Made by a program: the position numbers and the translations under genes
Shown here: in pieces, positions 33,121-42,034 of the stretch
Numbering within the stretch: the stretch's first letter is position 1
Layout of the letters: the number at the start of each line of letters is the position of its first letter
The notes under the pieces: generated by a model
Databases searched by the model: none
Seen by the model: only the letters and a program-made list of their open reading frames with translations
Told to the model about the DNA's origin: nothing
Source of the DNA: Microcoleus sp. CAWBG506
GTDB lineage: Bacteria > Cyanobacteriota > Cyanobacteriia > Cyanobacteriales > Microcoleaceae
Reading direction: 5' to 3'
Assembly (NCBI GenBank): GCA_020883125.1
Contig: JAHREW010000038.1
Span: 4,202 to 63,633 of the forward strand
DNA length: 59,432 nucleotides

Positions 33121-35169
33121 AGGTGACGTTCTCTGCGGGGGGGGTGGCAGTTCAGGTGACGGTGAGGGAATCTCCGACGAACTAGGAGATGGACTTTCCG
33201 GCGGTGGCGGAAGTTGACCCGGTACTGGTTCGGAATTATTTTGGAGGCTTCGCACCCACAAACCTAAACCACCGCCAACCAACACGATCGCCAACAGTCC
33301 CAGTAGCGGGAGCAAACGCTGGAATCCCGGCTGTTTTTGAGCCGGTTCCTGGGCGGCGGCAGTTTCTGGGTACAGCAACTGTTTGGAGGATTCTGAAAGT
33401 TGAGACTGAGGCTGTGTCTGAGGCATCGAGAGTGATTTCTTCAATGACACCGAGCCCGACATCGGCCTTGACATGGGCAATGACACCGACGGCGACACCG
33501 ATGCTGACTCCTCAGTCGGTTGAAATAAGATCAATTTCTCCGGCGACACCCGACAGTGAGTCATCACTACAGAAGTGTTGTCATAACCGTTTTTCTCATT
33601 TCCCAGGTTAATCAGAGACTCAACGGCCACCTCCAAAGACATTTCGCCCTTAAGTACCGCAGGGCCATAACTCTCCCAAGATTGCTCCACCCAGTCATTG
33701 TCGCTTAAACCGTCGGAACATAGCAGCAACAAACCTTCATTTTCCACAATAAATCGCTGAATCGTCGGTTGCAGGAAATCGCCGTCCCGCGTGCCCAAGG
33801 CTTGAGTCAGAGCTCCTGCATCGCTTCGCCTTTGGCTTTCCCAATACAAACTATGTCCGAGTCGCACTTCCCTAGAAGCCACATCGTCATCCACAGTCAG
33901 CCGCTGGCAAGAATTTTCTGTGATCCAATAGGCGCGACTATCTCCCACATTCACCAAATAGAGCTCGTGGGCGTTATTCGATCGCACATCCTCAGAAACA
34001 ACCTTAATTTTTTGAGGTAACTGGAGAGCCATCACCAAAGTTGTCCCCATGCGCTCCCGTAACTCCTTTCCCTGCTCGTTATTCTGAGCGGAAATCACAT
34101 TGTTGACAACTCTCACAATCTCTTGAAGTTGTTTTATGACCATTGTCGGTGTCATCAACTCATCTTGTTCAGCGATTTCTGCCATGAAATTTTGAATCAA
34201 AGATTTCAGAGACTGCACCGCTAATTGACTGGCCACTTCTCCACCTTCGTGACCTCCAACCCCATCACAAACTATGGTCAAATAAGGAAGCAATTTGTCA
34301 TTTCCAGAAATTTTGCTAAATTTAAAATCCGCAGCATTCGGATAGCAACTATCTTCATTTTGAGAACGTTGAGGTCCGGTATCTGTCATCCCAAATACAT
34401 CTAGATGTAAAGGTAATTGGGCGGCTTGTTCTAACAGTAAATCATTGAGTTCGAGGGCGATCGCCTCTAAATTCATGCTACTGCGGCGCATAAACCCACA
34501 AATTTCTCCCAATCTCGACTTTACCTGGGGTTGGGCCGATTCCACCAACCCAGACCACACATCTCCCAAATCCCGCAAAGTCGGCCCAAAATTGCCCTGA
34601 TGCAGTTCCAGTAACCGCACCCGCCAGCCTTCCACCCGTAAATTTTCCGGTACTAGCAAACTAGAAGCCACTCCCTGTTCGGATAGTGGTGTCCACAGTT
34701 GCAGCATTTGCCAAAGCCAATAAACTTGTCGCACAGCGCTAGTTTTCGACCAAGCTTCTAAGATAGAAGGATATAGGCGACCAAAAGTGGTGATGGGTAC
34801 ATTTTCTAGCAAGAGTACATCGAAGGTTTGGGCTGCTTCTGCCAGTTGAAAAAAACCGTAGACTTCAGGTATATGAAGCCGTTGGGGGTATAAGTGGAGG
34901 TAAGGCATAATTGCATCCGGCAGTTCTTCGGGGACGCTAGGAAGCAAATCGGGACGGCTATCGAGCCATATTTGGGGCGCGATCGCCAAATAGCGATCGC
35001 CGATGGCTTTACCCTGCGGCACTTCCTCCACATCAGGTCCCACCGCCCACAAATGTCGATAAATTAGAGGTGTGGAGCAAGCGGCACACTCCTGTCGCCC
35101 AAAGGTATTGCGGGGTTCGGGACACCCAAGATTCGGGCAATAAATGGATTTTGAGAAAGTGTTCATCAT
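33118..35169 (-). CDS. PP2C-type Ser/Thr phosphatase with zinc-ribbon and pseudokinase-like N-terminus
   Basis: About 683 residues from the MMNTFSK start (an upstream ATG at 35214 is possible). Order: four-Cys zinc ribbon (CPNLGCPEP ... CAAC, about 10-33); a region of about 190 residues resembling a degenerate kinase C-lobe (LSEQGVASSLLVPENLRVEG followed by WRVRLLEL); PP2C catalytic domain (about 255-520) with SQNEDSCY, CDGVGGHEGGEVA, LVNVGDSRAYW and LLCSDGLSDND; Ser/Pro-rich linker; one membrane helix (LLPLLGLLAIVLVGGGLGLW); Pro-rich tail. It removes phosphate from Ser/Thr proteins. The C-terminal anchor implies membrane attachment. The stop codon lies inside a 14-bp tandem array. Confidence 0.88.
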   Translation of the reverse strand: MMNTFSKSIYCPNLGCPEPRNTFGRQECAACSTPLIYRHLWAVGPDVEEVPQGKAIGDRYLAIAPQIWLDSRPDLLPSVPEELPDAIMPYLHLYPQRLHIPEVYGFFQLAEAAQTFDVLLLENVPITTFGRLYPSILEAWSKTSAVRQVYWLWQMLQLWTPLSEQGVASSLLVPENLRVEGWRVRLLELHQGNFGPTLRDLGDVWSGLVESAQPQVKSRLGEICGFMRRSSMNLEAIALELNDLLLEQAAQLPLHLDVFGMTDTGPQRSQNEDSCYPNAADFKFSKISGNDKLLPYLTIVCDGVGGHEGGEVASQLAVQSLKSLIQNFMAEIAEQDELMTPTMVIKQLQEIVRVVNNVISAQNNEQGKELRERMGTTLVMALQLPQKIKVVSEDVRSNNAHELYLVNVGDSRAYWITENSCQRLTVDDDVASREVRLGHSLYWESQRRSDAGALTQALGTRDGDFLQPTIQRFIVENEGLLLLCSDGLSDNDWVEQSWESYGPAVLKGEMSLEVAVESLINLGNEKNGYDNTSVVMTHCRVSPEKLILFQPTEESASVSPSVSLPMSRPMSGSVSLKKSLSMPQTQPQSQLSESSKQLLYPETAAAQEPAQKQPGFQRLLPLLGLLAIVLVGGGLGLWVRSLQNNSEPVPGQLPPPPESPSPSSSEIPSPSPELPPPPQRTSP

Positions 35170-35509
35170 ATCGGGTAGTTTTTGTAAAAACATTCTGAAG
35201 ATATATAGTTCCATCGCCCCTATTTAATAGGGCGAGAATAAACTGATTTTAGCCCCTATCACTTTCTTAATTCCTAAAAATTGTCATTTCCACCAGGGTC
35301 GATGGGCTAAAATTGTAATCTAAGTTACTAAAACTGGTATTGAGGGCGATCGAAGGCTCAGTCTGGCGATCGCCACATCAAGTTCGTCGAGCTACCTCAA
35401 AAATCTAGCAACGCGATCGGAAATTCGCCAACCTTTACCGAGTTAGTCTTTAGCCATTCTGTAATCCTTTAATTCATCAATCAAAAATACTATTACCCCA
35501 ACTCTTGTT

Positions 35510-35710
35510 ATGCTGTGGAATCCTACGCTGTTTTGGCTGATATCTGGGGCATTGCTCTGTTTAGCAGAACTATTTCTCCCTACTGCTTTTGTAGCTTTCA
35601 TGATGGGACTGAGCGCCTTCGTGGTAGCTGCAATTTCTTTAGCTTTACCTTACGTTAATTTACAAATATTCCTGTGGATGGTGTGTTCGGTTGGCAGCCG
35701 ATCGCCGTAA
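35510..35710 (+). pseudogene. NfeD-like N-terminal fragment
   Basis: Sixty-six codons: two membrane helices of an NfeD-type protein (MLWNPTLFWLISGALLCLAE, then LFLPTAFVAFMMGLSAFVV and [16 protein letters not shown]), then nine unrelated residues and a stop. The OB-fold half of NfeD (about 80-90 residues) is absent. Directly overlapping in another frame is the tail of an SPFH protein, the usual downstream partner of nfeD, so a deletion has removed the material between the two. Confidence 0.7.
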
Positions 35711-36128
35711 ACGGGCGGCAATTCTGACATCGGAAGGGGAACGGGAGTCGGCAGTTAACAGCGCCAAAGGTAAAGCCGAAGCCCAAGTTTTGGATGCCGA
35801 AGCGCGCCAAAAAGCGACTATTTTGGAAGCAGAAGCTCAACAAAAGGCGATCGTCCTGAAAGCTCAAGCAGAACGCCAAAGTCAGGTTTTGAAAGCTCAA
35901 GCTACTTCTGAGGCTTTACAAATTATCGGTAAAACTCTACAAAATGACCCCAATGCTCGCGAAGCTTTACAATTTTTGTTAGCTCAAAACTATCTCGATA
36001 TGGGCTTAAAAATTGGCAGCAGCGACAGCAGCAAGGTGATGTTTATGGACCCGCGCAGCATTCCCGCTACCCTGGAAGGAATGCGATCGATTGTTGGGGA
36101 AGGTAGTAGTAATGAGGTAAAAAAATAG
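35691..36128 (+). pseudogene. SPFH/stomatin-like (paraslipin) C-terminal fragment
   Basis: The frame reads [20 protein letters not shown], then a long Ala/Glu/Gln-rich coiled coil ([20 protein letters not shown]) and the C-terminal oligomerisation region ([35 protein letters not shown]). This is the last 40-45% of a paraslipin. The membrane hairpin and SPFH domain (about 200 residues) are missing, and no good start exists (TTG at 35691 at best). It is joined to the NfeD fragment by a deletion near 35675-35690. Confidence 0.72.
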
Positions 36129-36149
36129 TCTGAAAATTGATAGTTTGTA

Positions 36150-36265
36150 ACTGGTTCCTAGGCTCTGCCTGGGAACCTATGCCTAGAGGCTCTGCCTCGC
36201 TTCTTAGCACAAAAATTGGAGGCAGAGCCTCCGGATATGCGTTACCAGGCTCTGCCTGGTAACGA
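36150..36265. repeat. Cluster of GGCTCTGCCT palindromes
   Basis: GTTCCTAGGCTCTGCCTGGGAAC, GAGGCTCTGCCTCGC, GGAGGCAGAGCCTCC and CGTTACCAGGCTCTGCCTGGTAACG form successive hairpins downstream of the SPFH fragment. A dispersed cyanobacterial repeat class; it may terminate transcription from both sides. Confidence 0.75.
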
Positions 36266-36293
36266 GTAAATTACCAATTACCAATTACCAAAT

Positions 36294-36686
36294 TTAAGAT
36301 TGTTGAGCGAGAGTACATCGATCGCACAATCCGAAAAATTCCAAAGTGTGATAATAAATCTTAAAAGAATGAGATTGCTGCAATTGGCTTTCTAAGTGGT
36401 GAACCGGACATTCATCGATCGGAATTGAAGCGCCGCATTCCAGACAAGTTAAATGATGTTGATCTTGGTGGGCGGCACCGTAAAGAGACTCGCCACTAGC
36501 AAGAGTTCTGACGTGAACGAACCCCTCTCGCTTTAAACCGTCGAGGGAGCGATAAACGGTTGCTAAGCCCATGCTTTGGTCGCTGTTACGGAGTTCTAAG
36601 TAGATATCTTGCGCTGAGAGCGATCGATTCAAGTGCTTGAGCAAGTGTAAAATACGCTCCTGACTACGGGTGCGGTTGGTTCTCAT
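36294..36686 (-). CDS. zur: Fur-family repressor, likely zinc-type (Zur/FurB)
   Basis: A 130-residue Fur-family protein. A winged-helix DNA-binding half (NRTRSQERILHLLKHLNRS; SMGLATVYRSLDGLKREG) is followed by a dimer/metal half with CLECG and CDRC structural-zinc cysteine pairs and a His-rich HQDQHHLTC. The RTRSQERIL start and SIPIDECPVHHLE segment are closer to what I recall of cyanobacterial Zur (FurB) than to the iron Fur, so I favour zinc control. PerR is the alternative. It is divergent from purS with a 138-bp gap. No Fur-type palindrome was obvious in the gap. Confidence 0.85.
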   Translation of the reverse strand: MRTNRTRSQERILHLLKHLNRSLSAQDIYLELRNSDQSMGLATVYRSLDGLKREGFVHVRTLASGESLYGAAHQDQHHLTCLECGASIPIDECPVHHLESQLQQSHSFKIYYHTLEFFGLCDRCTLAQQS

Positions 36687-36824
36687 AATTTTTTTGTGTA
36701 ATCTGCTGGAATCAAATCTATCGCTGTTTCTAGGCTAGCTTACTTGGGGGAAAGGGCGATCGAGCAACAGCCACCTAGTTGTAGGATAAAATAGCTCTAA
36801 CTTTCGCATCACCTACACATTGCT

Positions 36825-37109
36825 GTGACTCAAAAATATTTTGCCCAAATTTATGTTACCCTCCGCCCTTCGGTTTTAGACCCCGCAGGCACTGCTGTTC
36901 AGTCTGGTTTGCAACACATGGGATACGACAATGTTGAGCGCGTGCGCATCGGGAAATACGTTGAAGTGACACTGACTGCTGCTGGCGAGTCGGAGGCGCG
37001 CGAACAACTCGATCGTATTTGCGACCAACTTTTGGCCAATCCAGTGATTGAAAACTATCGGGTTGAGTTGACTGAAGTTCCTGTTGCTATGGAGACAACG
37101 ACAGCATAA
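36825..37109 (+). CDS. purS: Phosphoribosylformylglycinamidine synthase subunit PurS
   Basis: A 94-residue PurS of family length: YFAQIYVTLRPSVLDPAGTA, then VQSGLQHMGYDNVERVRIGK and a YVEVTL strand. It starts at GTG 36825. PurS bridges PurQ and PurL in the fourth step of purine synthesis, converting FGAR to FGAM. purQ follows on the same strand 250 bp later, after a repeat element; purL is not in the window. The short acidic C-terminal extension (PVAMETTTA) is unremarkable. Confidence 0.95.
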   Translation: MTQKYFAQIYVTLRPSVLDPAGTAVQSGLQHMGYDNVERVRIGKYVEVTLTAAGESEAREQLDRICDQLLANPVIENYRVELTEVPVAMETTTA

Positions 37110-37139
37110 ATGCGATCGCCCCTAGGGTATGTTTTTTGC

Positions 37140-37268
37140 CCCGGAGATCCCCCCTAACCCCCCTGGTGGGAGGGGGGGACAAGATGTTCTCAAAGTTTCT
37201 GTTAAAAACACAAGAACTAGAACGACTCAAAGTCCCCCTCCCACCAGGGGGATGCGAGGGGGATCGAG
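37140..37268. repeat. CCCCCT...AGGGGG palindromic repeat between purS and purQ
   Basis: GATCCCCCCTAACCCCCCTG, then gtgggagggggggac, and further on AAAGTCCCCCTCCCACCAGG with GGGATGCGAGGGGGATC, form a long imperfect inverted repeat. Same class as the units inside the S9 peptidase gene. A C/T-rich tract (37320-37350) follows, immediately before purQ. Confidence 0.75.
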
Positions 37269-37360
37269 ACTTTGATACCAACGATAAAAACATAAGATTT
37301 CAGTCTTAAGTTGATACATCTTCCCTCTTCCTTCTTCCTTCTTCCCTCGGACTTATGCTT

Positions 37361-38062
37361 ATGAAATTTGGAGTTATTGTTTTTCCTGGTTCAAATTGCG
37401 ATCGCGATGTGGTGTGGGTAACTCAAGGGTTACTACACCAACCAACGCGGATGATTTGGCACGAAGATACCGATATTTCGGATATCGACATTATGGTAGT
37501 TCCCGGTGGTTTTAGTTACGGAGATTATTTGCGGTGCGGCGCGATCGCCCGTTTTTCTCCAGCGATGAAAGCGACTGCGGAACACGCCAACAAAGGAAAA
37601 CTTGTACTGGGAATTTGCAACGGTTTTCAGGTGCTGACTGAAGCTGGTTTGCTCCCCGGTGCTTTGGTGCGAAATGCGGGCTTGAATTTTATTTGCGATC
37701 GCACTTCGTTGAAAGTCGAACGCAGTAATACTCCTTGGACTTCCGCCTATACCTCCGGTGAAATCATCGATTTGCCCATCGCCCACGGAGAAGGCAACTA
37801 TTATGCCGATACCGATACTTTGGCCGAACTAGAAGAACACGATCAAGTGTTGTTTCGGTACTGCACAGAAGCGGGCGAAATTAACGAGGCTGGGAATCCC
37901 AACGGTTCGTTAAATAATATTGCTGGAATTTGCAATCGGGCTGGCAATGTGTTAGGAATGATGCCACATCCAGAACGGGCATCCGATCCGATGTTGGGTG
38001 AGACTGATGGGATGAAATTGTTTCAAGGGTTGTTGATCTCAACTGTGGCTGCAATTTTATAG
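37361..38062 (+). CDS. purQ: Phosphoribosylformylglycinamidine synthase subunit PurQ (glutaminase)
   Basis: About 233 residues. The class-I glutamine amidotransferase fold has the nucleophile Cys in LGICNGFQVLTEAGLLPG and the His/Glu of MMPHPERASDP. The N-terminus MKFGVIVFPGSNCDRDVV is the family start, so the second ATG (37361) is preferred over 37355. It supplies ammonia from glutamine to PurL within the PurSQL complex. It is separated from purS by repeats that do not break the gene order. Confidence 0.96.
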   Translation: MKFGVIVFPGSNCDRDVVWVTQGLLHQPTRMIWHEDTDISDIDIMVVPGGFSYGDYLRCGAIARFSPAMKATAEHANKGKLVLGICNGFQVLTEAGLLPGALVRNAGLNFICDRTSLKVERSNTPWTSAYTSGEIIDLPIAHGEGNYYADTDTLAELEEHDQVLFRYCTEAGEINEAGNPNGSLNNIAGICNRAGNVLGMMPHPERASDPMLGETDGMKLFQGLLISTVAAIL

Positions 38063-38087
38063 TTGATATTGGCCATATTTGGTGTAG

Positions 38088-38160
38088 GGGCGGGTTCGCC
38101 GATCGAGTTTGTCACCTACAGATAATCTCGATCCACCCGCCCCGCCTAACCGAGAATCGC
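38088..38160. repeat. GGGGCGGGTT...CCCGCCCC dispersed repeat
   Basis: GTAGGGGCGGGTTCGCCGAT ... ATCCACCCGCCCCGCC lies between the convergent purQ and comF genes. Same class as 42153-42320, 59176-59380 and the insert inside chlD. Confidence 0.65.
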
Positions 38161-38196
38161 GATCGACTTTTTTCCCCACCAAAAATTCAATCAATT

Positions 38197-38877
38197 TCAA
38201 GTTTTTCTAGGACTTGCAAGGGCAACAGTTCCATATACCGAAATTCCTGACTGCTTCAATACTTGAATAGCCGATCGCACCGTAGTACCGCTAGTATAAA
38301 TATCATCAACTAACAAGACCCGATCGCCCGTTCGTCGGCGGCGAAAATCCTTACCCAAAATTAAAGCATCCTTCATTTGGGCTTGCCGCTGTGCGATAGA
38401 AAGTTGAAATAGTGCCTCAGTATACTTGATCCGTTCTAAACCATGTCGCTGTAAAGGCAAACCAGTTAACTCGCAAAAACTTTCCGCCAAAAGTTCCGCT
38501 TGATTAAATCCCCGCTGTTTCAGCTTTTCCTTATGCAGTGGAATCGGTACAACGGTTAAATTATCAATAGCTAATTCGGGAAAATTTAGCCAAGCTTCCG
38601 CCATCCAATAGCCGAGGGGTTTGGCTAACTCTGGACGATCGTTATATTTCAAAGCTGCGATCGCCCGTTTCAGAGCCCCGCCGTACTCCCCCCACACAAA
38701 AACAGCCTTCTGGGAATCCCAAAATGCACCAGGATCTGCTAATCGACAGCCCTGAAGTTGCTGACGACAGTAGGGACACAAATCCGAGGTAGCTGGTCGC
38801 TGACAAAGAGGACAGTTAGACTTAAGAAATAAATTGAGAAAAGATTTGACGAATCTCGTCCATTTTCTATTGTTCAT
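38197..38877 (-). CDS. comF: ComF-type phosphoribosyltransferase-like protein
   Basis: 226 residues. An N-terminal zinc ribbon (CPLCQRPATSDLCPYC, about residues 20-35) precedes a type-I PRTase domain with the PRPP loop VLLVDDIYTSGTTVRSA (about 180-196) and the KQRGFNQAELLAE motif. ComF homologues are needed for DNA uptake in competent bacteria, including cyanobacteria; the biochemical role is unclear. There are no other competence genes nearby. The short leader overlaps no other element; the divergent PEP-synthase-like gene begins 71 bp away. Confidence 0.9.
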   Translation of the reverse strand: MNNRKWTRFVKSFLNLFLKSNCPLCQRPATSDLCPYCRQQLQGCRLADPGAFWDSQKAVFVWGEYGGALKRAIAALKYNDRPELAKPLGYWMAEAWLNFPELAIDNLTVVPIPLHKEKLKQRGFNQAELLAESFCELTGLPLQRHGLERIKYTEALFQLSIAQRQAQMKDALILGKDFRRRRTGDRVLLVDDIYTSGTTVRSAIQVLKQSGISVYGTVALASPRKT

Positions 38878-38948
38878 ATTACAATTGCAATAAGTGATTA
38901 ATCGGGAAAATTAGAATTTTCAATCAATTTCCTAGAAAGGCTAACACC

Positions 38949-41420
38949 GTGGACAACCTCTACTGGCTAGACAAAATTAAACTATCAGACAGAGATGCCG
39001 TGGGAGAAAAAGCATTTTACTTAAGCTGTTTAATGCAAAAAAATCATCCCGTCATACCGGGTTTTGTTGTGCCGGCAAAAGCATTTTGGCAGTTTCTAGA
39101 GTCCATCGACTGGTTGGAACCCCTGTTTGCAGACTGGCCAAACTCTTCACTGCACTTGAATGTCGATGAACCAAAACAACTCCAAGCCATCGCCCGCAGC
39201 ATTCGCCGACAAATCACCTCCACCAAACTGCCAGATTCATTACTCTCCACCCTGGATGCGGCTGTTTCTCAACTAAACTGCAAAGCATTAATTTTTCGCC
39301 CTTCCCTGACAGCGCAACACCCGAACACCGCCGGAATGTTGGAATCTCAAGCAGTGCGCGCCGAACCAGCAGCCATCGAGGCCGGACTCAAAGCAGCTTG
39401 GGCTGAACTGTTCAGAGCCCAAAGACTATTTTACTGGCAACGGTGCGGCATGAATGTACAGGAAATTAATCCGGCAGTTTTGGTGCAACCACTCTCTTGT
39501 GCGATCGCCGCCGGTGCGGTGGAAACTAACAGCAGTGAAGGCTGGGAAATCCAAGCCACCTGCGGTTTAGGAATGTCCCTCGCTAGGGGAGAAACCATCC
39601 CCGATTACTATCAAGTGCAACCGGAAACAGGCAAAATTACCATCCAGCGATTGGGTTACAAAACATTAGCATATCATCTCAAAAGCGACGGGATAAAATC
39701 GGAGGAAAAACCGCACATCGGACAGGGTAACACTTTCCAAGTTCCTAACTCTCAGTTTCCCAGACCAAATTCTGCTGGAAGTTGTTTGGATATTTATATA
39801 TTATGTGAAAAATTACAAAGTGAATATGTATTAAATCAACATCTATTACTAAAATTACTCGATATGAGCAAAAAAGTGAGGAGTGAGTTCGATTTCGATA
39901 TAATTTTAGAGTGGACGATGAATCAGTCAGCAGAATGCAACGAACCGGAGTTTTATTTCACTCAAGTTCGCCCCTTTAAAAACAAAAAAGTCCCCCAAAT
40001 ATTGGAAAATACGATCGCACCAGCCCACCAAAATTTAATTGCCCTAGGCAGAAATCCTAGGGTACTCAAAGGTTTGGCCGCCAGATCGGGAAAAGTTAAA
40101 GCAATTGCCCAAGTTATGACTAATTCCCATGCAGAAAAATCGGATTTTGTAGCCGGGGGAATTTTGGTGGCACGGGAAATTTATCCCCATTGGCTACCTT
40201 GGCTCAAATTAGCTGCTGGGATTGTTTGCGAACAAGGAGGTATGACCGGTCATGGGGCGATTTTAGCTAGGGAGTTGGGCATCCCCGCTGTGGTGGGAGT
40301 TGTCGGTGCCACTCGCGCCATCGAGACTGGGGATTCGGTGTGGCTAGATGGCGACACCGGAGAAGTTTTTGCCTCCGCTCAAATTGATGAAATCGGCCCT
40401 ACAAACATCGGCAATTATGCAGAAATAGCCAATGATGCAGATTTGTCCATCACAGCAGCCAAAATGTCGATCGCCCATCACCAATTCCCCACAGCATCTC
40501 CATCCCATCTAGAACCAAAATCTCAACTACCGGAATTACCTCAAAATGTTGTCAGCGCAGTAACAGCGACTCAACTGCTGGTGAATGTCAGCCAAATTAG
40601 CTCCATCGAGCGTCTCAGAAATCTGCCCATAGATGGCATTGGATTAGTGCGATCGGAATTAATGGCAATGGAAGCTTTGGAATGTCTAAATCCCCAACTT
40701 TGGTTGCAAAATGGTCGGGAATCTGAATTTGTGCATCGCATGGCGAATCAGTTAAATTTATTTGCTGCGGCTGTCTTTCCTCGTCCAATATTTTATCGTT
40801 CCCTGGATTTACGGGAATCGGGAATCCACGGTAGTTTCAGTTATACCTTTGAACCAGAGTTATTTGATTTGGAATTAAAGGTACTAAAAACATCCTGGGA
40901 TTCGGGCTATACAAATATTAATTTACTTTTGCCATTTCTGCGCTCTGTAGACGAGTTTAGCTTCTGCAAGCAGCGTTTAGAAACAGTTTGGCAACAGCGA
41001 CATGGTGATTTTAAACTGTGGATTATGGCCGAGGTTCCTTCGGTTTTATTTTTATTGTCAGATTACGTGAAAGCAGGAGTTCAAGGAATTTCCATCGGCA
41101 CCAATGATTTAAGCCAATTCATGTTAGGAGTTAACCGCAACTCGGCAGATATGGCTAGCGCTTTCAGTGGGCCCAATCAACCGATGATGAGGGCGATCGA
41201 ACAATTAATCCTTCAGGCTAAGGAGGCGGGAATTCCTTGCTCTATCTGTGGCGATGCTCCAGCTTTATATCCACAGATGATTGACTCCCTGGTGCTGTGG
41301 GGGATTTCATCGATTTCTGTGAATGTGGACGCTGTGGAACAGACTTCTAGGGCGATCGCCCGCGCCGAACAGCGTATCATCCTAGAAGCGGCGCGAGCGA
41401 TCGTTAAAAATAACCATTAG
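38949..41420 (+). CDS. Divergent phosphoenolpyruvate-synthase-like protein
   Basis: 823 residues from GTG 38949 (AAAGG about 9 nt upstream). It follows PpsA architecture: N-terminal ATP-grasp, phosphohistidine domain with GGMTGHGAILARELGIPAVV (swivelling His), and C-terminal PEP barrel with GISIGTNDLSQFMLGVNRNS and PCSICGDAPALYPQM (conserved Cys). The ATP-binding loop, normally RSSATAEDxxxASFAGQ, is replaced by FRPSLTAQHPNTAGMLES. The barrel lacks the usual ENPMLGFRG motif. It may therefore be a specialised or inactive PEP-utilising paralogue rather than a true PEP synthase. No regulator (PSRP) is adjacent. Confidence 0.8.
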   Translation: MDNLYWLDKIKLSDRDAVGEKAFYLSCLMQKNHPVIPGFVVPAKAFWQFLESIDWLEPLFADWPNSSLHLNVDEPKQLQAIARSIRRQITSTKLPDSLLSTLDAAVSQLNCKALIFRPSLTAQHPNTAGMLESQAVRAEPAAIEAGLKAAWAELFRAQRLFYWQRCGMNVQEINPAVLVQPLSCAIAAGAVETNSSEGWEIQATCGLGMSLARGETIPDYYQVQPETGKITIQRLGYKTLAYHLKSDGIKSEEKPHIGQGNTFQVPNSQFPRPNSAGSCLDIYILCEKLQSEYVLNQHLLLKLLDMSKKVRSEFDFDIILEWTMNQSAECNEPEFYFTQVRPFKNKKVPQILENTIAPAHQNLIALGRNPRVLKGLAARSGKVKAIAQVMTNSHAEKSDFVAGGILVAREIYPHWLPWLKLAAGIVCEQGGMTGHGAILARELGIPAVVGVVGATRAIETGDSVWLDGDTGEVFASAQIDEIGPTNIGNYAEIANDADLSITAAKMSIAHHQFPTASPSHLEPKSQLPELPQNVVSAVTATQLLVNVSQISSIERLRNLPIDGIGLVRSELMAMEALECLNPQLWLQNGRESEFVHRMANQLNLFAAAVFPRPIFYRSLDLRESGIHGSFSYTFEPELFDLELKVLKTSWDSGYTNINLLLPFLRSVDEFSFCKQRLETVWQQRHGDFKLWIMAEVPSVLFLLSDYVKAGVQGISIGTNDLSQFMLGVNRNSADMASAFSGPNQPMMRAIEQLILQAKEAGIPCSICGDAPALYPQMIDSLVLWGISSISVNVDAVEQTSRAIARAEQRIILEAARAIVKNNH

Positions 41421-41551
41421 ATATCTGCCAAAAGTCAGAATGCCTAGGCTACCATAAATATGGTGGATGTCTATTACAAATGATTAAAAAAAAATCGCTT
41501 TCAAAGTTAGGATAGTAGTATTGAGAAACAGTTTACTCCAAGGGGGCCAAA

Positions 41552-42001
41552 ATGAAATCAAGAATGATTACAACCACAGCAATCCTACTGGCTGCGATCG
41601 GTATTTTGACACCCCATCGAGTCTCAGCTCAACCAGCCACCGACGGTGGCACAAAACCGGGATTTTGGCAACCAGAAGCAAAGATAGATAATACTCGCAA
41701 CATTACCCTCAGACTATTAAACGAGACTGGATTGAACCTAGAATACGGTCAGTCTGGTGTTGGTTTGTCATCCTTGCCGATCGGCAGTACAAAAAACGTC
41801 GTGGTTCGCATCGGCAACCGCACCGGCGATATTGCCAATATTCCCATTAATGTCAAAGGTGGAACCACCACTTTGAAATACGACTATAGCGTCGATGCTC
41901 AGAAAAACATCGTGACAGTTCGGATCACCACATCGGACGGGCGGACTAGGCAAGACAGGTCAATCTATATTGATGAAAAAGGACGAGTTTATTCGTTCTA
42001 G
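41552..42001 (+). CDS. Secreted hypothetical protein
   Basis: 149 residues with a clear signal peptide (MKSRMITTTAILLAAIGILT, cleavage likely after RVSA-Q at about 26) and a beta-rich mature part of about 120 residues (NITLRLLNETGLNLEYG; LPIGSTKNVVVRIGN; KNIVTVRITTSDGRTRQDRS). It has no Cys and no lipobox. AAGGGGG lies about 6 nt before the ATG, a strong ribosome site. It is presumably periplasmic or exported. No family recognised. Confidence 0.7.
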   Translation: MKSRMITTTAILLAAIGILTPHRVSAQPATDGGTKPGFWQPEAKIDNTRNITLRLLNETGLNLEYGQSGVGLSSLPIGSTKNVVVRIGNRTGDIANIPINVKGGTTTLKYDYSVDAQKNIVTVRITTSDGRTRQDRSIYIDEKGRVYSF

Positions 42002-42034
42002 TTTATAGCTGAAGCGATTGATTGTTGGTGGGAG

